From NCBI GenBank assembly GCA_035719105.1, contig DASTGN010000008.1, positions 1 to 64,000 on the forward strand: a DNA stretch of 64,000 nt. The letters are read 5' to 3'. Origin of the DNA: UBA8389 sp035719105. Its GTDB lineage: Bacteria > Bacteroidota > Bacteroidia > Bacteroidales > UBA1402. The translations under genes and the position numbers were made by a program. The notes under the pieces were generated by a model. That model worked only from the letters and a program-made list of their open reading frames with translations. It made no database searches and had not been told where the DNA came from. Positions 62,920-64,000 of the stretch are shown here, one piece after another; position 1 is the stretch's first letter, and each line of letters starts with the position of its first letter.

Positions 62920-64000
62920 TTATTTGTTTTGTGTTGCATTCAATTTGGGTTTCAGTTCATCCGGAGAATCTTTGGTGAACATATTGACACCACCGGCCAC
63001 TTTACTGAATAGGTCGCTCACCCGAGCAGCATCCACGGTAAATTCGGGGCGGAACTTATTGGAATTCATATAGTTGATAATACTGATCAGCAACTGCCTG
63101 GCTACCGGTCTGGTTTTGAGATTATCCTGCAAATCGGCACTGCAAACAATCAACCTCCCCTGCCCGACTTTTGCTTCGAACAACATGCCAATCTTACGGT
63201 TTACAAACCAAGTATCAATGGATTGTATCAGTGGCTGGAAACCTTTTGGGAAATCAGTAAATTGCATCACTTGCGCCCGATTGATGATTTCCCACCACTG
63301 CAGGTCCGCATAGGATTCAGTCGGGAAATCTTTAAAAATGGGATGATTGGGATTCACTAAAATTCCCGTGGTGTGAGGAGGGCGCATTTTAAACCAGGAG
63401 GTATTCCAAAAAATAGGTGCCAGAGTCTGTACGACTTCCCTGCCATAAGTGATTTTACCTGCTCCCAGTATCAGAACATCTTTGCCCATTGCCAAGCGGC
63501 TTGCCACCAAGTCGTCCCATTTGTTGGCAACATAAATGTCGTTGTTGCCTACCAGGGTGGATACATCAACATTGGAAGCAACAGCTGGATAAATGTATAA
63601 ATTCCAGCTATTTAGACCTTCACAGGTATTCGTTGCGACCTCCAAGGAATATCGACCGGCTTTTTGGACAAAACTCAAATCAATATCGATGGTACCCAAG
63701 GGAATGTTCAAACCGGTTTCCACCGATTGCTCGTTCAGCATGCCTTCCGCAACAACGACACCTAGAGCATTTTTAAGAACCCAGGTGGGTTTGATGACTT
63801 GTTTTTCGGATGCTCCGAAATAAGAAAGTTCGGCTTTGGCAGTAAAGTGTTCATCCGATTGCCATACAAATTTGGACGTACGAATCAATGGAACAACGGG
63901 GCCGCAGAATTGACGAAAATCACGATCGATGCAATATCCTTTCTCATCCCAAAAAACATCCAAAACTCCAACCAAAGCAGTTCCCTGACCCGAATAATCA
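62920..64000 (-). CDS. GH2-like glycoside hydrolase, C-terminal part (5' end off window)
   Basis: The frame is open to the right edge, so the start is outside the window. The visible 359 or so residues begin DYSGQGTALVGVLDVFWDEKGY, which is the end of a GH2/beta-galactosidase-like catalytic region, followed by a beta-sandwich (about 40-130) and a Rossmann-like domain (VLILGAGKITYGREV) that ends the protein. Such domains are found after the GH2 barrel in Bacteroidetes pectin loci. The catalytic residues are not visible, so the specific activity is unknown. It is the upstream gene of the GH106 and GH51-CE12 operon. Confidence 0.75.
   Translation of the reverse strand, partial: DYSGQGTALVGVLDVFWDEKGYCIDRDFRQFCGPVVPLIRTSKFVWQSDEHFTAKAELSYFGASEKQVIKPTWVLKNALGVVVAEGMLNEQSVETGLNIPLGTIDIDLSFVQKAGRYSLEVATNTCEGLNSWNLYIYPAVASNVDVSTLVGNNDIYVANKWDDLVASRLAMGKDVLILGAGKITYGREVVQTLAPIFWNTSWFKMRPPHTTGILVNPNHPIFKDFPTESYADLQWWEIINRAQVMQFTDFPKGFQPLIQSIDTWFVNRKIGMLFEAKVGQGRLIVCSADLQDNLKTRPVARQLLISIINYMNSNKFRPEFTVDAARVSDLFSKVAGGVNMFTKDSPDELKPKLNATQNK

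Noticed and set aside
1..64000. CRISPR arrays, insertion sequences, prophage or integrative elements
   Set aside because: No repeat-spacer pattern, transposase, integrase, relaxase or phage gene was seen; gene order and codon use look uniform.

Overview
The window is about 64 kb of a Bacteroidetes chromosome, most likely Bacteroidales. The evidence is: a short 286-residue primary sigma factor; many intergenic copies of the Bacteroidetes -7 promoter element TAnnTTTG, some with a TTTG near -33; few Shine-Dalgarno sequences; many lipoproteins with a Cys lipobox; and a pectin-type glycoside hydrolase cluster at the right end. The genus cannot be fixed from the sequence alone. About 55 protein genes are packed on both strands, with two RNA genes (RNase P RNA and tRNA-His). 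I see no insertion sequence, prophage, CRISPR array, integrase or toxin-antitoxin pair.

Bases 1-8,460: an envelope metallopeptidase lipoprotein, a leftward lipB / small unknown / M48 protease operon, a DUF3298-like lipoprotein overlapping rsmG, an MBL-fold hydrolase, an hsp20 gene with an elaborate leader, and an M24 peptidase. Bases 8,476-14,800: gcvP, grpE-dnaJ, a CDF metal exporter and udk. Bases 14,800-24,700: an S9 peptidase, rpoD, an HtrA protease, rnpB, a YihY-type membrane protein, an MFS transporter, tRNA-His, a DUF1460 lipid- or wall-related hydrolase and folD.

Bases 24,700-38,600: ffh (probably co-transcribed with folD and DUF1460), an EEP hydrolase, pepD with a beta-helix lipoprotein, an OmpH-like chaperone, lon, uraA, a YjgP/YjgQ (LptF/G) permease downstream of tgt, mntP and rubrerythrin. 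Bases 38,600-54,860: kup, a MltF-type transglycosylase, PBP1A, a pyrB-pyrI-flavin reductase-tdk-glyA run, a Gate-domain membrane protein with smpB, a YigZ protein, a small lipoprotein, and a serC-serA-DUF1015 serine-biosynthesis cluster. Bases 54,860-64,000: rarA, then the edge of a rhamnogalacturonan/pectin utilisation locus: GH105, a GH51-CE12 fusion, GH106 and the C-terminal part of a GH2-like protein that runs off the right edge.

Most of the window is housekeeping DNA. Functional threads that recur are protein quality control (Hsp20, GrpE, DnaJ, HtrA, Lon), glycine/serine/one-carbon metabolism (GcvP, FolD, GlyA, SerA, SerC), peptide breakdown (four or five peptidases) and cell-wall or envelope assembly. 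No obviously new multi-gene system was found. The best leads are the hsp20 leader, a tRNA-His with a disrupted acceptor stem, the GH51-CE12 fusion enzyme, a Tgt lacking its zinc cysteines, DUF1015 in the serine operon, and transcripts predicted to be leaderless.
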